64,000 nt of DNA, taken from positions 62,001 through 126,000 of the forward strand of contig NZ_JABFVK010000006.1 of NCBI RefSeq assembly GCF_013362815.1, read 5' to 3'. Under the pieces are notes generated by a model. That model was not told the origin of the DNA. It searched no databases and worked only from the letters and a program-made list of their open reading frames with translations. The position numbers and the translations under genes were made by a program. The DNA is from Hamadaea sp. (GTDB taxonomy: Bacteria; Actinomycetota; Actinomycetes; Mycobacteriales; Micromonosporaceae). Positions 9,568 to 17,914 of this stretch are shown here, piece after piece; position 1 is the stretch's first letter, and the number at the start of each line of letters is the position of its first letter.

Positions 9568-10338
9568 TCAGATCTGAGGTGGCCGGTCGCCGCCGGCGCC
9601 GACCGCGGTGCCGATGGGCACGGCGAAGCCGATGCCGATGAAGGTGCCGTCCCGGGTCGGATTCGCCAGCGCCACGACCACGCCGATCACCTGGCCGGTC
9701 GCGTTCAGCAGCGGACCGCCGGAACTGCCCGGGTTGACCGCCGCGTCGAACTGGATGAGGCCCTTCAGGTCGGTCTTGCCCGCCCTGGTCAGCGACCGAT
9801 TCAGCCCCGAGACCACACCGGTGCTGGTGCTGAGGGTTAGGCCGAGCGGATTGCCGATCGCGATGACGCCGTCGCCGATCGCCGCGCCACCGCCCAGGAC
9901 CGCCGGCACCACGACCGACGGCAACTGGTCCGGCAGCAGCACGGCGATGTCGCTGGCGGCGTCGGCCGCGACGACCTGCGCCTTCGCCTGGGTGCCGTCG
10001 GCGAAGGTGACTTGGACGGCGGTAGCGCCGTCTACCACGTGCAAAGCGGTCAGCACGTTGCCATCGGCGTTGACGACTACTCCGGTGCCGGACGCGGACC
10101 CGGCCTTCGACACCGACGTGATCGAGACGATGGAGGGAGCGAGGGCCGTGTAGACCTGGTTGACGGTCGGCGGAGCGGTCGAGCTCGGCGACGCCGACGG
10201 CTTGGCCGCCGGCGTCTCGTCGCGCGCGGCCGACCCCCACCGGTACGCGATCAAGGCGGTTCCCACCAGCGCAACGACCAGAACAGTGGCCAGCCGCGCA
10301 CTTCGGAGTCGCAGCGCCCTTCCGAGTCGCCCTCGCAT
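9568..10338 (-). CDS. Membrane-anchored HtrA-like serine protease without a PDZ domain
   Basis: The 256-residue protein has an N-terminal membrane anchor (about 16-32), a Ser/Pro-rich linker and a trypsin-like domain. The catalytic triad is visible: His in LTALHVVDG, Asp in AASDIAVL, Ser in NPGSSGGPLL. It ends soon after the protease fold with PIGTAVGAGG, so the PDZ domain of DegP/HtrA is missing; such short forms are common beside actinobacterial MoxR operons. The protease acts outside the membrane. The ATG at 10338 lies 6 nt after a TAGTCT box, so a leaderless transcript is likely. Only 33 bp separate it from moxR. Confidence 0.9.
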   Translation of the reverse strand: MRGRLGRALRLRSARLATVLVVALVGTALIAYRWGSAARDETPAAKPSASPSSTAPPTVNQVYTALAPSIVSITSVSKAGSASGTGVVVNADGNVLTALHVVDGATAVQVTFADGTQAKAQVVAADAASDIAVLLPDQLPSVVVPAVLGGGAAIGDGVIAIGNPLGLTLSTSTGVVSGLNRSLTRAGKTDLKGLIQFDAAVNPGSSGGPLLNATGQVIGVVVALANPTRDGTFIGIGFAVPIGTAVGAGGDRPPQI

Positions 10339-10344
10339 CCTTCG

Positions 10345-10350
10345 AGACTA
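10345..10350 (-). promoter_or_regulatory. Leaderless -10 box for the HtrA-like gene
   Basis: TAGTCT reads on the minus strand, exactly 6 nt before the ATG at 10338. The spacing places transcription start at the start codon. The same arrangement recurs at many genes in this window. Confidence 0.5.
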
Positions 10351-10362
10351 GATCGGCGACCT

Positions 10363-10387
10363 CAAAGCCCGGTAGGAGACGGCTTTG
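10363..10387 (-). terminator. Possible stem-loop downstream of the methyltransferase gene
   Basis: CAAAGCC (10363-10369) and GGCTTTG (10381-10387) form a 7-bp stem with an 11-nt loop, between the methyltransferase stop and the start of the HtrA-like gene. No U-tract follows, as is common in high-GC actinomycetes. Confidence 0.35.
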
Positions 10388-10406
10388 CCAATTACAACTT
10401 TGCCGA

Positions 10407-11066
10407 TCACAAAGGGGACCCGCTCACACCGGTGATTTTGCGCGCGACGATCATCCCGCGCGGAATGTTCTCCCCGGCCTGCGTCTTGCGGCGTACCGTG
10501 ATGTGCACGTCGAAACCGTTGCGCTCCAACACTTCCGTCATCACCTCCGGCGACCGGAAGTAGTAGTTCAACTCGAACGTCAGACCGAAGGCCTCGGTCC
10601 GCAAGACGTGCTCGTCGCGATCCATGAAGAACAGCAGCAACTCGCCACCCGGCCGCAGCACGCGGTGAAACTCGGCGAGCACGCTCGGTAGTTCCTCGTC
10701 GGGAATGTGGATGATCGAGTACTGGGCCGAGACACCAGCCAGCGATCCGTCCGCGACCGGCAGTGCCGTCATCGACGCCTCGGTGAACGACAACTCCGGG
10801 TAGCGATCGCGAGCGAAGGCGAGCATCCCCGGCGACAGATCCACCCCGAACACGTCCAGCCCGAGTTTGCGCAGGTCCGCCGTGCCGGTCCCGGTACCGC
10901 AGCCGACGTCGGCGACCGGGCCGGAACCGGCGGCGCGGACGAGATCGGCGAAGACGCCGAGCAGGGCCCGTTCGACCGGGATGTTCGCCAGTCCGTCGTG
11001 GAAGTTCTCGGCGTACGCCGGGGCGATGGTGTCGTAGGCGGCGCGGGTGCTCTCCAGAAAAGTCAC
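10407..11066 (-). CDS. Class I SAM-dependent methyltransferase
   Basis: The 219-residue methyltransferase has motif I at residues about 52-62 (VADVGCGTGTGT), an acidic residue at the end of strand 2 (LDVFGVDLSPGML), and later motifs VSAQYSIIHIP and LRPGGELLLFF. It belongs to the UbiE/Methyltransf_11-like group; the substrate is unknown. The GTG at 11066 lies 6 nt after a TAGGCT box that uses the stop codon of the upstream TetR gene, so it probably has its own promoter as well as readthrough. Adjacency to the TetR/ketosynthase pair hints at, but does not prove, a lipid or polyketide link. Confidence 0.85.
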   Translation of the reverse strand: MTFLESTRAAYDTIAPAYAENFHDGLANIPVERALLGVFADLVRAAGSGPVADVGCGTGTGTADLRKLGLDVFGVDLSPGMLAFARDRYPELSFTEASMTALPVADGSLAGVSAQYSIIHIPDEELPSVLAEFHRVLRPGGELLLFFMDRDEHVLRTEAFGLTFELNYYFRSPEVMTEVLERNGFDVHITVRRKTQAGENIPRGMIVARKITGVSGSPL

Positions 11067-11072
11067 CCGCCG

Positions 11073-11078
11073 AGCCTA
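11073..11078 (-). promoter_or_regulatory. Leaderless -10 box for the methyltransferase gene
   Basis: TAGGCT on the minus strand ends 6 nt before the GTG at 11066. Its TAG is also the stop codon of the TetR gene upstream. Confidence 0.45.
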
Positions 11079-11723
11079 GTGATCGGGGCTGACATCGGCG
11101 CTGACATCGGGGCTGCGGATCGTCAGGACGCCGGCCAGGTCGATGTCGTCGGACCGGCCGCCGAAGCCGGACTCGGAGATCAGCCGCGCGCCCAGCACCG
11201 TGCTCCAGAACGTCCGCGTCTCGGCTTCCGGAGTGCGGTCCACCACCCACCCCCGCCGATGCAGCACGCCGGCCAGATAGCGGTCGGCCTGCCGGAACAG
11301 GATCGCCAGGTTGTGCTCGGCGACCGGGCGCAACTCGGGGCGCCGGCCCGCGATCGACATCGCGCGTACGGCGAGCGGCACGGTGGGCAGCGCCAACGCC
11401 GCCCGGGCGAGCACCAGGCGGAACGACTCGGGCGTGCGCTGGCGGCGGCCCAACGGCTCCAACCGGGCCGCGTCTCGCAGGAGAAGCCGGAACGCGGCGT
11501 GCACGAACAGGCCGTCCTTCGAGGTGAAGTAGTAGGTGATCTGGTTCGGATGGGCCCCGGCCGCCGCCGCGATCTCCGCCACGCTGACCGCGTCGTCGCC
11601 CCGAGCTGCGAACAGCTCGGCGGCCCGTTCCAGGATCAGGGCGCGGGTACGCCGGCCGCGGGCTCTGGGCGGTTCGCCGACGCTGGCCTCTGCGGGCTTC
11701 GCCGGCCGATAGGCGGTGGACAC
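11076..11723 (-). CDS. TetR-family regulator, divergent to a ketosynthase gene
   Basis: The 215-residue protein has a TetR helix-turn-helix at about 28-72 (ILERAAELFAARG, then AAAAGAHPNQITYYFTSKDG). The C-terminal half is helical and ends in an acidic tail with a short repeat (SPDVSADVSPDH). The start is a GTG 3 bp from a perfect 25-bp palindrome shared with the divergent ketosynthase gene, so it very likely represses itself and that gene. The ligand may be an acyl-CoA or related lipid by analogy with other TetR/ketosynthase pairs; this is inference. Confidence 0.85.
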   Translation of the reverse strand: MSTAYRPAKPAEASVGEPPRARGRRTRALILERAAELFAARGDDAVSVAEIAAAAGAHPNQITYYFTSKDGLFVHAAFRLLLRDAARLEPLGRRQRTPESFRLVLARAALALPTVPLAVRAMSIAGRRPELRPVAEHNLAILFRQADRYLAGVLHRRGWVVDRTPEAETRTFWSTVLGARLISESGFGGRSDDIDLAGVLTIRSPDVSADVSPDH

Positions 11724-11725
11724 TC

Positions 11726-11750
11726 GTTAGTTGTATGCGATACAACTAAC
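11726..11750. promoter_or_regulatory. Perfect palindromic operator between tetR and the ketosynthase gene
   Basis: GTTAGTTGTAT and ATACAACTAAC are exact reverse complements separated by GCG. The site is AT-rich against GC-rich surroundings and sits directly before the TetR start codon and 35 bp before the ketosynthase start. This is a classic TetR operator layout. Confidence 0.85.
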
Positions 11751-11784
11751 AGAACGCAACTTTCGCCGTGCGGAGGACACCACG

Positions 11785-13020
11785 ATGAACTCGCAGGATG
11801 TCGTCGTCACCGGACTGGGGGCCACCACCCCGCTCGCCGGAGACGTCGAAGGACTCTGGGCCGGACTGCTCGCCGGGCGGTCCGGCGTACGCCGCATCGA
11901 CGACCTGCTCGACGGAGTGCCGTCCGGCGAGGACCTGCCGACCCGCATCGCCGCACCCATGGCGGTCTCCCCCGCCGACGTGCTGCCGCGCGTACAGGCT
12001 CGCCGGATGGACCGCTGTCAGCAGGCCGCCCTCGTCGCCTCGCAGCAGGCCTGGGAGGACGCGGGCTTGCCCGAGGTGGATCCGCTGCGCCTCGCCGTCG
12101 TGATCGGCACCGGCATCGGCGGCGTCGGGACGCTCCTGGCGCAGGACGACCTGCTGGAGGAGAAGGGTCCGGGCCGGATCTCGCCGCTGACCGTGCCGAT
12201 GCTGATGCCGAACGGCCCGGCGGCCTGGGTCAGCCTCGAGTACGCGGCCCGCGCCGGCGTCTACACGACCGTGTCCGCCTGCGCCTCCGGTGCCGAGGCG
12301 CTCGCGCTCGGCGCCCGGTTGATCCGCGAGGACGAGGCCGACGTCGTGATCGCGGGCGGTGCCGAGGCGGCCATCAACCCCTTGACCATCGCCGGGTTCG
12401 CCCAAGCGCGTACCCTCTCGAAACGAAACGACGACCCCGCCCGAGCCTCGCGGCCGTTCGACACGGGCCGGGACGGGTTCGTGCTGGGTGAGGGCGCGGG
12501 CGCGATGATCCTGGAGCGCGCCGACTTCGCCGCGGCGCGCGGGGCTCGCGTCCTGGGCCGGCTGGCCGGATTCGGCATCACCGCGGACGCGCACCACATC
12601 ACCAGCCCCGACCCGACCGGCGCGGGCCAGATCCGCGCGATCCGCAAGGCCGTCCGCGACGGCGGCCGGCAACCATCCGATGTGGACCACGTGAACTGCC
12701 ACGCGACCTCGACCGTGGTGGGCGACGTCTACGAGGCGCTCGCGATCAGGGAGGCGCTGGGCGACCGGCCGATCCTGACCGCACCGAAGTCGAGCCTCGG
12801 CCACCTGGTCGGCGCGGCCGGAGCGGTCGAGTCGATCATCACGCTGCTGTCGGTGGCCCGCGGCGTGATCCCGCCGACGCTCAACCTCGAGGACAAGGCG
12901 GCCGATGTCACGCTGGACGTGGTGACCGGGGCCCCTCGCGAGATGAATGTCCGGGCCGCCATCTGCAACTCGTTCGGCTTCGGCGGTCAGAACGTGTCGC
13001 TGCTGTTCACGCCCGCGTAG
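11785..13020 (+). CDS. Beta-ketoacyl-ACP synthase (KAS II / FabF type)
   Basis: The 411-residue condensing enzyme has the thiolase-fold triad: Cys in TVSACASGAEAL, His in NCHATSTVVGD, and His in SSLGHLVGAAGAVES. It would elongate an acyl thioester with malonyl-ACP, in fatty acid or polyketide synthesis. The ATG at 11785 follows CGGAGGA with 7 nt spacing; the open frame upstream runs through the operator and is not coding. No ACP, ketoreductase or chain-length factor is adjacent, so it either joins the housekeeping fatty acid pathway or acts in trans. Control by the divergent TetR is likely. Confidence 0.92.
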   Translation: MNSQDVVVTGLGATTPLAGDVEGLWAGLLAGRSGVRRIDDLLDGVPSGEDLPTRIAAPMAVSPADVLPRVQARRMDRCQQAALVASQQAWEDAGLPEVDPLRLAVVIGTGIGGVGTLLAQDDLLEEKGPGRISPLTVPMLMPNGPAAWVSLEYAARAGVYTTVSACASGAEALALGARLIREDEADVVIAGGAEAAINPLTIAGFAQARTLSKRNDDPARASRPFDTGRDGFVLGEGAGAMILERADFAAARGARVLGRLAGFGITADAHHITSPDPTGAGQIRAIRKAVRDGGRQPSDVDHVNCHATSTVVGDVYEALAIREALGDRPILTAPKSSLGHLVGAAGAVESIITLLSVARGVIPPTLNLEDKAADVTLDVVTGAPREMNVRAAICNSFGFGGQNVSLLFTPA

Positions 13021-13023
13021 TTC

Positions 13024-13548
13024 TCAGCGCGGCGTGACCGTGAGCAACAGGCCGTGCACGAAGCGGTAGACGACGTCCGGCGTCTCCACCCGCCAATGCG
13101 CGGCCGTCTGCGGATCGACCTGCTTCGCGTCGGGATGAGCGGCGAGGACGTCGCCGATGACGCATCGCCACGGCGTCAGGTCGTCCGGCTGTGGTGCACC
13201 GGTGCGTACGAGCTGGCCGCGGAGCACGAAGCCCTCGTGCCCCGTTATCGCCTCCCAGGAGAGCTCCGGCCACAGCCCGCCGAGGTGCCACAGATGGGCG
13301 GTGACCTCGGCGTCTCCCACGCTGATCAGGCGCGCGGCGTCGGACGGGCCGAGCACCGCCCGCAACAGCTGCAGACCCTGCGGCGCCGTACGCGATCGCA
13401 GCATCCGCTGCCAGCGGGTGTTCGCCGCCACGTACTGGGCTTTGCTCGCCCCGAGTTGCCGGTACGCCTCCTCGACCAGGTCAGGCCGCAGATCCGCCAT
13501 GCGGCGCAGCAACATCAACTGGAACTCGCGGCGTGCGTACCCGATCAC
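13024..13548 (-). CDS. Conserved hypothetical protein
   Basis: The 174-residue soluble protein is rich in Arg and Leu, with no signal peptide or membrane segment. The N-terminal half is helical ([20 protein letters not shown]); the C-terminal half has a Trp-rich stretch ([17 protein letters not shown]). I do not recognise the family. The GTG at 13548 lies 6 nt after a TAGGCT box, supporting this start as leaderless. It converges on the ketosynthase gene with 3 bp between stops. Confidence 0.7.
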   Translation of the reverse strand: MIGYARREFQLMLLRRMADLRPDLVEEAYRQLGASKAQYVAANTRWQRMLRSRTAPQGLQLLRAVLGPSDAARLISVGDAEVTAHLWHLGGLWPELSWEAITGHEGFVLRGQLVRTGAPQPDDLTPWRCVIGDVLAAHPDAKQVDPQTAAHWRVETPDVVYRFVHGLLLTVTPR

Positions 13549-13554
13549 CCGAGC

Positions 13555-13598
13555 AGCCTATGACGGGCCGAGACCGCCTTGCCGGGGTTGACTAGCAT
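13555..13598. promoter_or_regulatory. Back-to-back leaderless promoters for the hypothetical gene and lprG
   Basis: TAGGCT on the minus strand (13555-13560) ends 6 nt before the GTG at 13548. TAGCAT on the plus strand (13593-13598) ends 7 nt before the ATG at 13606. The whole divergent control region is only 57 bp. Confidence 0.5.
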
Positions 13599-13605
13599 GC
13601 TCCCC

Positions 13606-14298
13606 ATGTCACGGACACTCCGCGCGGTAGCCGCGCTGTCTTTGCTCGCGATCGTCGTCAGTGGATGCTCCAAGAAAGACGACCCCACGCCGACGCCGTC
13701 GGCGAGCACGCTGCCCAACGGGGCCACCCTGCTCACCGAGGCGGCCCTGGCGATGGCGACCGTGAAGACGGCCCACTTCGCCCTGACCGTCGACGGTGAC
13801 ATCGAGAACCTGGCGATCAGCAAGGCCGACGGCGACCTGACCCGCGAGGGCAACGCCAAGGGCACGGCCACGCTCACCCAGAGCGGGCTCAAGGTCGAGA
13901 CCGAGTTCGTCATCGTCGGGCAGGACGCGTACCTGAAGGGCCCGACCGGAGGCTTCACGAAGGTGCCGCTGTCGTTCGCCGCCACCGTCTACGACCCGTC
14001 GGCGATCCTCGACCCGACCCGGGGCGTGGCGAACCTGCTGAAGGCCGCGAAGAACCCGCAGACCGTGGGCCAGGAGGGCACCGCGTACAAGGTGACCTTC
14101 GAGCCGGACGCGGCGGCGCTGGCGGCCGTCATCCCGACCAAGATCACCGGGATCACCGCCGCCGTCTGGATCGACGCCTCGACCAAGCAGGTCACGAAGG
14201 GCGCGTTCACGGTACCGGCTTCGGGCGGCAAGCCCGGCGGCACGATCACCGTCGTGTTCTCCAACTACGACGCGCCCGTCACGGTCAGCGCACCGTAG
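13606..14298 (+). CDS. lprG: LprG/LppX-type lipid-carrier lipoprotein
   Basis: The 230-residue lipoprotein has a type II signal peptide with the lipobox VVSGCS (acylated Cys21) and a Pro/Thr-rich linker. The mature part fits the LppX_LprAFG fold: VKTAHFALTVDG opens the domain and VTKGAFTVPASGG lies near the end. Such proteins bind triacylated lipids in a hydrophobic cavity and carry them across the periplasmic space. The stop overlaps the start of the P55-like transporter gene by one base, reproducing the lprG-Rv1410c operon of mycobacteria. The start at 13606 agrees with a leaderless promoter; an ATG at 13597 is the alternative. Confidence 0.9.
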   Translation: MSRTLRAVAALSLLAIVVSGCSKKDDPTPTPSASTLPNGATLLTEAALAMATVKTAHFALTVDGDIENLAISKADGDLTREGNAKGTATLTQSGLKVETEFVIVGQDAYLKGPTGGFTKVPLSFAATVYDPSAILDPTRGVANLLKAAKNPQTVGQEGTAYKVTFEPDAAALAAVIPTKITGITAAVWIDASTKQVTKGAFTVPASGGKPGGTITVVFSNYDAPVTVSAP

Positions 14299-15812
14299 TG
14301 CGTCCCCGGCTCACCCTGGGCGCCGGCGGCCTGGCCGTCCTGCTCGGCGCGCTCGACGCGTACGTGCTGGTCTCGCTGCTGACCGCGGTCGTCACCGACC
14401 TCGACATCCCGATCAACCATCTCGAGCGGGCGACCCCGGTCATCACCGGATACCTGCTCGGCTACGTGGCGGGCATGCCGCTGCTCGGCCGGTTGTCCGA
14501 CCGCCACGGCCGCCGGGTGGTCATCCTGGTCTGCCTCGGGGTGTTCGCCCTCGGGTCGGTCGCGACCGCGCTCGCGACCGGGATCGTCCAGCTCGTCGCC
14601 GGCCGGGGCCTGCAGGGCCTGGCCGGCGGCGCTCTGCTGCCCGTGACGATGGCGCTCGCGGCGGACGTCTTCGGCGACCGCCGCCGCGCCGCCGCGCTCG
14701 GGTGGATCGGCGCTGCTCAAGAGCTGGGTGCGGTCCTGGGACCGCTGTTCGGGGCGGTCGTCGGCGGATGGCTCGGGTGGCGGGGCGTCTTCTGGCTCAA
14801 CGTTCCGCTCGCCGCGCTCTGCGCGCTCGCTGTCTGGTTCGCGCTGCCTGCCCGGTCTTCTGGCACCGAGGCGGGCGAGCGGCCGCGAGTCGACGTAGTG
14901 GGCGGCGTACTGCTGGCGATAGCGCTTGGCCTGCTCGTGGCGGGCCTCTACAACCCCGAACCGGAGCGCCAGGTGCTTCCGTCGTGGGGCCTTCCGGTGC
15001 TCGCCGCCGGAGTGCTGGCGTTGATCGCATTCGCCGTCTGGGAGTCCCGGGCGAAGGTCAAGCTCGTCGACCTCGCCGGGGTGCGGCGTACGCCGTTCCT
15101 CGGGTCCCTCCTCGCCAGCTTGTGCGCCGGGGCGGCCTTGCTGGTGACCCTGGTGGACGTTCAGCTCGTGGCGCAGACCGTCTTCGGGAAGTCCGCGTGG
15201 GACGGCACGTTGCTGCTCACCCGTTTTCTCGTCGCCCTGCCGATCGGCGCGGTCCTCGGCGGGCTGCTGCTGCGGTTCGCCGGAGAACGCCTGATCACGG
15301 TGCTCGGCCTGCTGGCCGGCGGTGGGGCGTACGCGCTGATCGCGGGCTGGCCAGCCGACGCGCTCGCCGCCCACCATCCGCTCGGGCTGCCAAGGGTGGA
15401 CACCGACCTGGTGCTCGCCGGGCTGAGCCTCGGCCTGGTGATCGCGCCGTTGTCGGCGGTCGTCCTCAGGGTGGTCCCCGCCGCGCAACGTGGTGTCGCC
15501 TCGGCCGCGCTGGTCGTCGCCCGAATGATCGGCATGCTGCTCGGCGTCGCCGCGCTGTCGGCCTGGGGATTCCACCGGTTCCGGGAACTCACCGCCACGC
15601 TGAACACCCCGCTGCCGTTCGGAGTGTCCGAAGAGGACTTCCAGCGTCAGATGACCGCGTATGAGCAGGCATTGCAGGCCGCGCTGCGTACCGAGTATCG
15701 GGAGATCTTCCTCGCGACCGCGGTGATCTGCGTCGTCGGCGCGCTCGGCGGCCTGCTGCTCGGCGGCGGCAGTTCAGATCAACGTCGCCTGGAGGTCACC
15801 GCGGACCACTAG
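14298..15812 (+). CDS. P55-type MFS lipid exporter (Rv1410c homologue)
   Basis: The 504-residue MFS transporter of the DHA2 type has about 14 membrane segments. The N-terminus (GLAVLLGALDAYVLV, IPINHLERATPVITGYLLGY) and the loop LLGRLSDRHGRR closely follow the mycobacterial P55 pattern. With LprG it exports triacylglycerides and helps maintain envelope integrity and drug resistance. Translation starts at a GTG overlapping the lprG stop (TAGTG), so the two are coupled. A long extracytoplasmic insertion near residues 425-465 (FRELTATLNTPLPFGVSEED) also fits the family. Confidence 0.9.
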   Translation: MRPRLTLGAGGLAVLLGALDAYVLVSLLTAVVTDLDIPINHLERATPVITGYLLGYVAGMPLLGRLSDRHGRRVVILVCLGVFALGSVATALATGIVQLVAGRGLQGLAGGALLPVTMALAADVFGDRRRAAALGWIGAAQELGAVLGPLFGAVVGGWLGWRGVFWLNVPLAALCALAVWFALPARSSGTEAGERPRVDVVGGVLLAIALGLLVAGLYNPEPERQVLPSWGLPVLAAGVLALIAFAVWESRAKVKLVDLAGVRRTPFLGSLLASLCAGAALLVTLVDVQLVAQTVFGKSAWDGTLLLTRFLVALPIGAVLGGLLLRFAGERLITVLGLLAGGGAYALIAGWPADALAAHHPLGLPRVDTDLVLAGLSLGLVIAPLSAVVLRVVPAAQRGVASAALVVARMIGMLLGVAALSAWGFHRFRELTATLNTPLPFGVSEEDFQRQMTAYEQALQAALRTEYREIFLATAVICVVGALGGLLLGGGSSDQRRLEVTADH

Positions 15813-15821
15813 ACCAGGTGT

Positions 15822-16517
15822 TCAGGCGCCGTCCGCCGCAGGTTCCTCACGGTGGGCGGCGCCTCGCCGTGTGCGGAGGATTTGCCAGGCCACTACCGCG
15901 ATCCATCCCGCCCCGGTCGCGGCGAGCAGGCGCTCCAAGAGACCGCCGACGGCGGACTCGTTCGCCACGACCAATCCGATCAGCAGCAGGACGAAGCCGA
16001 CTCCGGTCAGCCGGCTCGGCCGGGCCAGGTGCTCCCAGCCCGGCGTACGCCGCATCGCCGACGCCGCGACGAACAGGGTCGCGAGGAAGACGAAGATGCC
16101 GGCCGTGCTGAGGATCGAGTCGAGCGCGCCGCCCGAGTTGGCCACCTGATCCGCACTGGTGCAGCCCGGATCGGCCAATCGGCACGCCTCCCGTTCGAAC
16201 GGCGAGAGCAGGTCGCCGAGCCCGAAGATGGACAGCGTCAGAAGTACGGCCGTGACGGTGCCCCAACCCTGGGCGGCGGCCAGCGCCGGGCGTACCGCCA
16301 GAAGTCCGAACAGGACGGTGGCCAGCCCGCACAAGGTCAGCACGACCACGAGGATCACCCCGTGCGGTGCGGTAACGGCGTACATGTCGCTGATGGTGTG
16401 GGCGAGCGCGTCGTAGCCCGGCCCCTGCCACAGCGCGGCGACCAGCCAGCTCACCACGAAAAGCAGCTGTGCGAGCAAGCCCGCCGACGCACTCCACCGA
16501 ACAACGCGACTGTCCAC
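15822..16517 (-). CDS. DUF998-family membrane protein
   Basis: The product has about 231 residues and six hydrophobic segments. The first loop has the family feature PGYDALAHTISDMYA, typical of DUF998 proteins. Residues CRLADPGC form a likely extracytoplasmic Cys pair. Function is unknown; neighbours give no clue. The GTG at 16517 lies 6 nt after a TATCGT box, so I prefer it to the GTG 6 bp upstream. It converges on the P55-like gene with 9 bp between the stops. Confidence 0.8.
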   Translation of the reverse strand: MDSRVVRWSASAGLLAQLLFVVSWLVAALWQGPGYDALAHTISDMYAVTAPHGVILVVVLTLCGLATVLFGLLAVRPALAAAQGWGTVTAVLLTLSIFGLGDLLSPFEREACRLADPGCTSADQVANSGGALDSILSTAGIFVFLATLFVAASAMRRTPGWEHLARPSRLTGVGFVLLLIGLVVANESAVGGLLERLLAATGAGWIAVVAWQILRTRRGAAHREEPAADGA

Positions 16518-16523
16518 GCGCAC

Positions 16524-16529
16524 ACGATA
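16524..16529 (-). promoter_or_regulatory. Leaderless -10 box for the DUF998 gene
   Basis: TATCGT on the minus strand ends 6 nt before the GTG at 16517, which decides between two neighbouring GTG starts. Confidence 0.45.
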
Positions 16530-16559
16530 GGCGCGTGCGGGCCGTCGGCGCTGACCCGG

Positions 16560-17858
16560 TCAAGGCCGAGAACGCAGGACCTTCCACACGATGCGCGGCT
16601 TGAACAGCGCACTCGGCGGCAGCACCAGATGTTGTACGCGGTTGAACGTGAGCCGGATCTCAGAGTCGCGCATGGCGGCGCGCAGCATCCGCTTGGAGTA
16701 GCCGTTCAGCAGGTCGATGAGCGGCGGCTTCGGGCCGGTCGTCTCGGGGAAGGCGAAGTCTCCGCCCGCGGCGAACCGCCACGGGACCGCGAGGATGCCG
16801 GCCGCGCGACGGTAGTACTCCGTGGCGAGGTCGGCCGACACCGTCGTCGCCTTGTCCAGCGCGGCACCGAGTTCGACCGCTTCCAACGCGGCACAGGTCA
16901 TGCCCTGGCCGTAGATCGGGTTGAAGCTGCACAAGGCCTCGCCGAGGGTGACATAGCCGGCCGGGTGGCGGTCGAGCTTCTCGAAGTACCGACGGCGGCT
17001 GGCCGGGAAGGTGTGGACGTACACCTCCGACAGCGGTTCGGCGCGGCCCACCAGGTCGGCGAAGGCCGGATGCGGCAATGCTTTCAGGTGCTCGAGGAAG
17101 CCCGCCTCGTCGCGCGGGTACGCACCATGCCAGGCTCCGGCCATGACGAGCCACCGGTCCCCCTCGATCGGCAGCAGGAGCCCGGTGAGGTAGGCGTACG
17201 GGGGTGTCGGGAAGGCGAAGACGGCCGCGCCGTCGGCCACGTCGTCCGGCTTTCGCGGATACACGCGGGTGGCGTACCCGACGCCGACCTTCACCTCCGC
17301 CGTCTCGGGGCTGGGAAAGCCCAGCTCAGCGAGCCAGCGATCGGATCGGGAGCCGCGGCCCGAGCAGTCGGCCACCAACGACGCCGCCAGTTCGTCGCCG
17401 TTGTCCAGGCGTACACCTTGGACTTTGCCCGAACCGATCAGACCGGAGACCGCCACCCCGGTCCGGACCTCGACGTTGGGCCGCAGCCGATCGCGCAGCG
17501 TGTGCTCCAGGAGCGGACGGCTGAACGACACCAGCCGCAACCCGCTGTCGACGCGGGGCCACAGCTCGCCGAAACGGTGCACGCGCAGGTCCAGGCCCGG
17601 GTCGAAGGGCACCGCGCCCGCCGCGACGAGCGCGTCGGCGAAGCCCGGGAACAGCCCGCTGAGCGCTTCCTGTCCGGCCGCGAGCAGCACATGTCCGTGA
17701 TTTCCCTGTGGTACGCCACGGCGCGCCCGTGGTTCGTCGGGCAGGGTGTCCCGTTCGATCAGGGTGACCCGGCCGAACCGGCCGGCGAGCGACTGTGCGG
17801 CGGCGAGCCCCGCCACCCCCGCTCCGATGACGACGGCGTGCTCTTGCGCAAACGACAC
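16560..17858 (-). CDS. FAD-dependent oxidoreductase (tryptophan-halogenase/hydroxylase-like fold)
   Basis: The 432-residue flavoprotein begins with a Rossmann FAD motif VIGAGVAGLAAAQSLAG and ends strand 2 with TLIERD. A GD-like segment (YVTLGEALCSFNPIYGQGMT, about 313-332) corresponds to the second FAD contact in aromatic hydroxylases and geranylgeranyl reductase-type enzymes. The sequence GNHGHVLLAAGQEAL is typical of uncharacterised actinomycete members. No signal peptide is present. The substrate is unknown. The GTG at 17858 lies 6 nt after TACCGT, and it diverges from the YjbR gene. Confidence 0.85.
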   Translation of the reverse strand: MSFAQEHAVVIGAGVAGLAAAQSLAGRFGRVTLIERDTLPDEPRARRGVPQGNHGHVLLAAGQEALSGLFPGFADALVAAGAVPFDPGLDLRVHRFGELWPRVDSGLRLVSFSRPLLEHTLRDRLRPNVEVRTGVAVSGLIGSGKVQGVRLDNGDELAASLVADCSGRGSRSDRWLAELGFPSPETAEVKVGVGYATRVYPRKPDDVADGAAVFAFPTPPYAYLTGLLLPIEGDRWLVMAGAWHGAYPRDEAGFLEHLKALPHPAFADLVGRAEPLSEVYVHTFPASRRRYFEKLDRHPAGYVTLGEALCSFNPIYGQGMTCAALEAVELGAALDKATTVSADLATEYYRRAAGILAVPWRFAAGGDFAFPETTGPKPPLIDLLNGYSKRMLRAAMRDSEIRLTFNRVQHLVLPPSALFKPRIVWKVLRSRP

Positions 17859-17864
17859 GGCCTC

Positions 17865-17908
17865 ACGGTACCAGGAATCGACCGTCGGATATGGACGCCG
17901 ACTATCCT
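17865..17908. promoter_or_regulatory. Back-to-back leaderless promoters for the flavoprotein and YjbR genes
   Basis: TACCGT on the minus strand (17865-17870) ends 6 nt before the GTG at 17858. TATCCT on the plus strand (17903-17908) ends 6 nt before the ATG at 17915. Confidence 0.5.
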
Positions 17909-17914
17909 GTGCGA

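Noticed and set aside
10012-10563. Plus-strand frame overlapping the HtrA-like and methyltransferase genes
   Set aside because: It is antisense to both genes, lacks a ribosome-binding site and has low-complexity Arg-rich composition.
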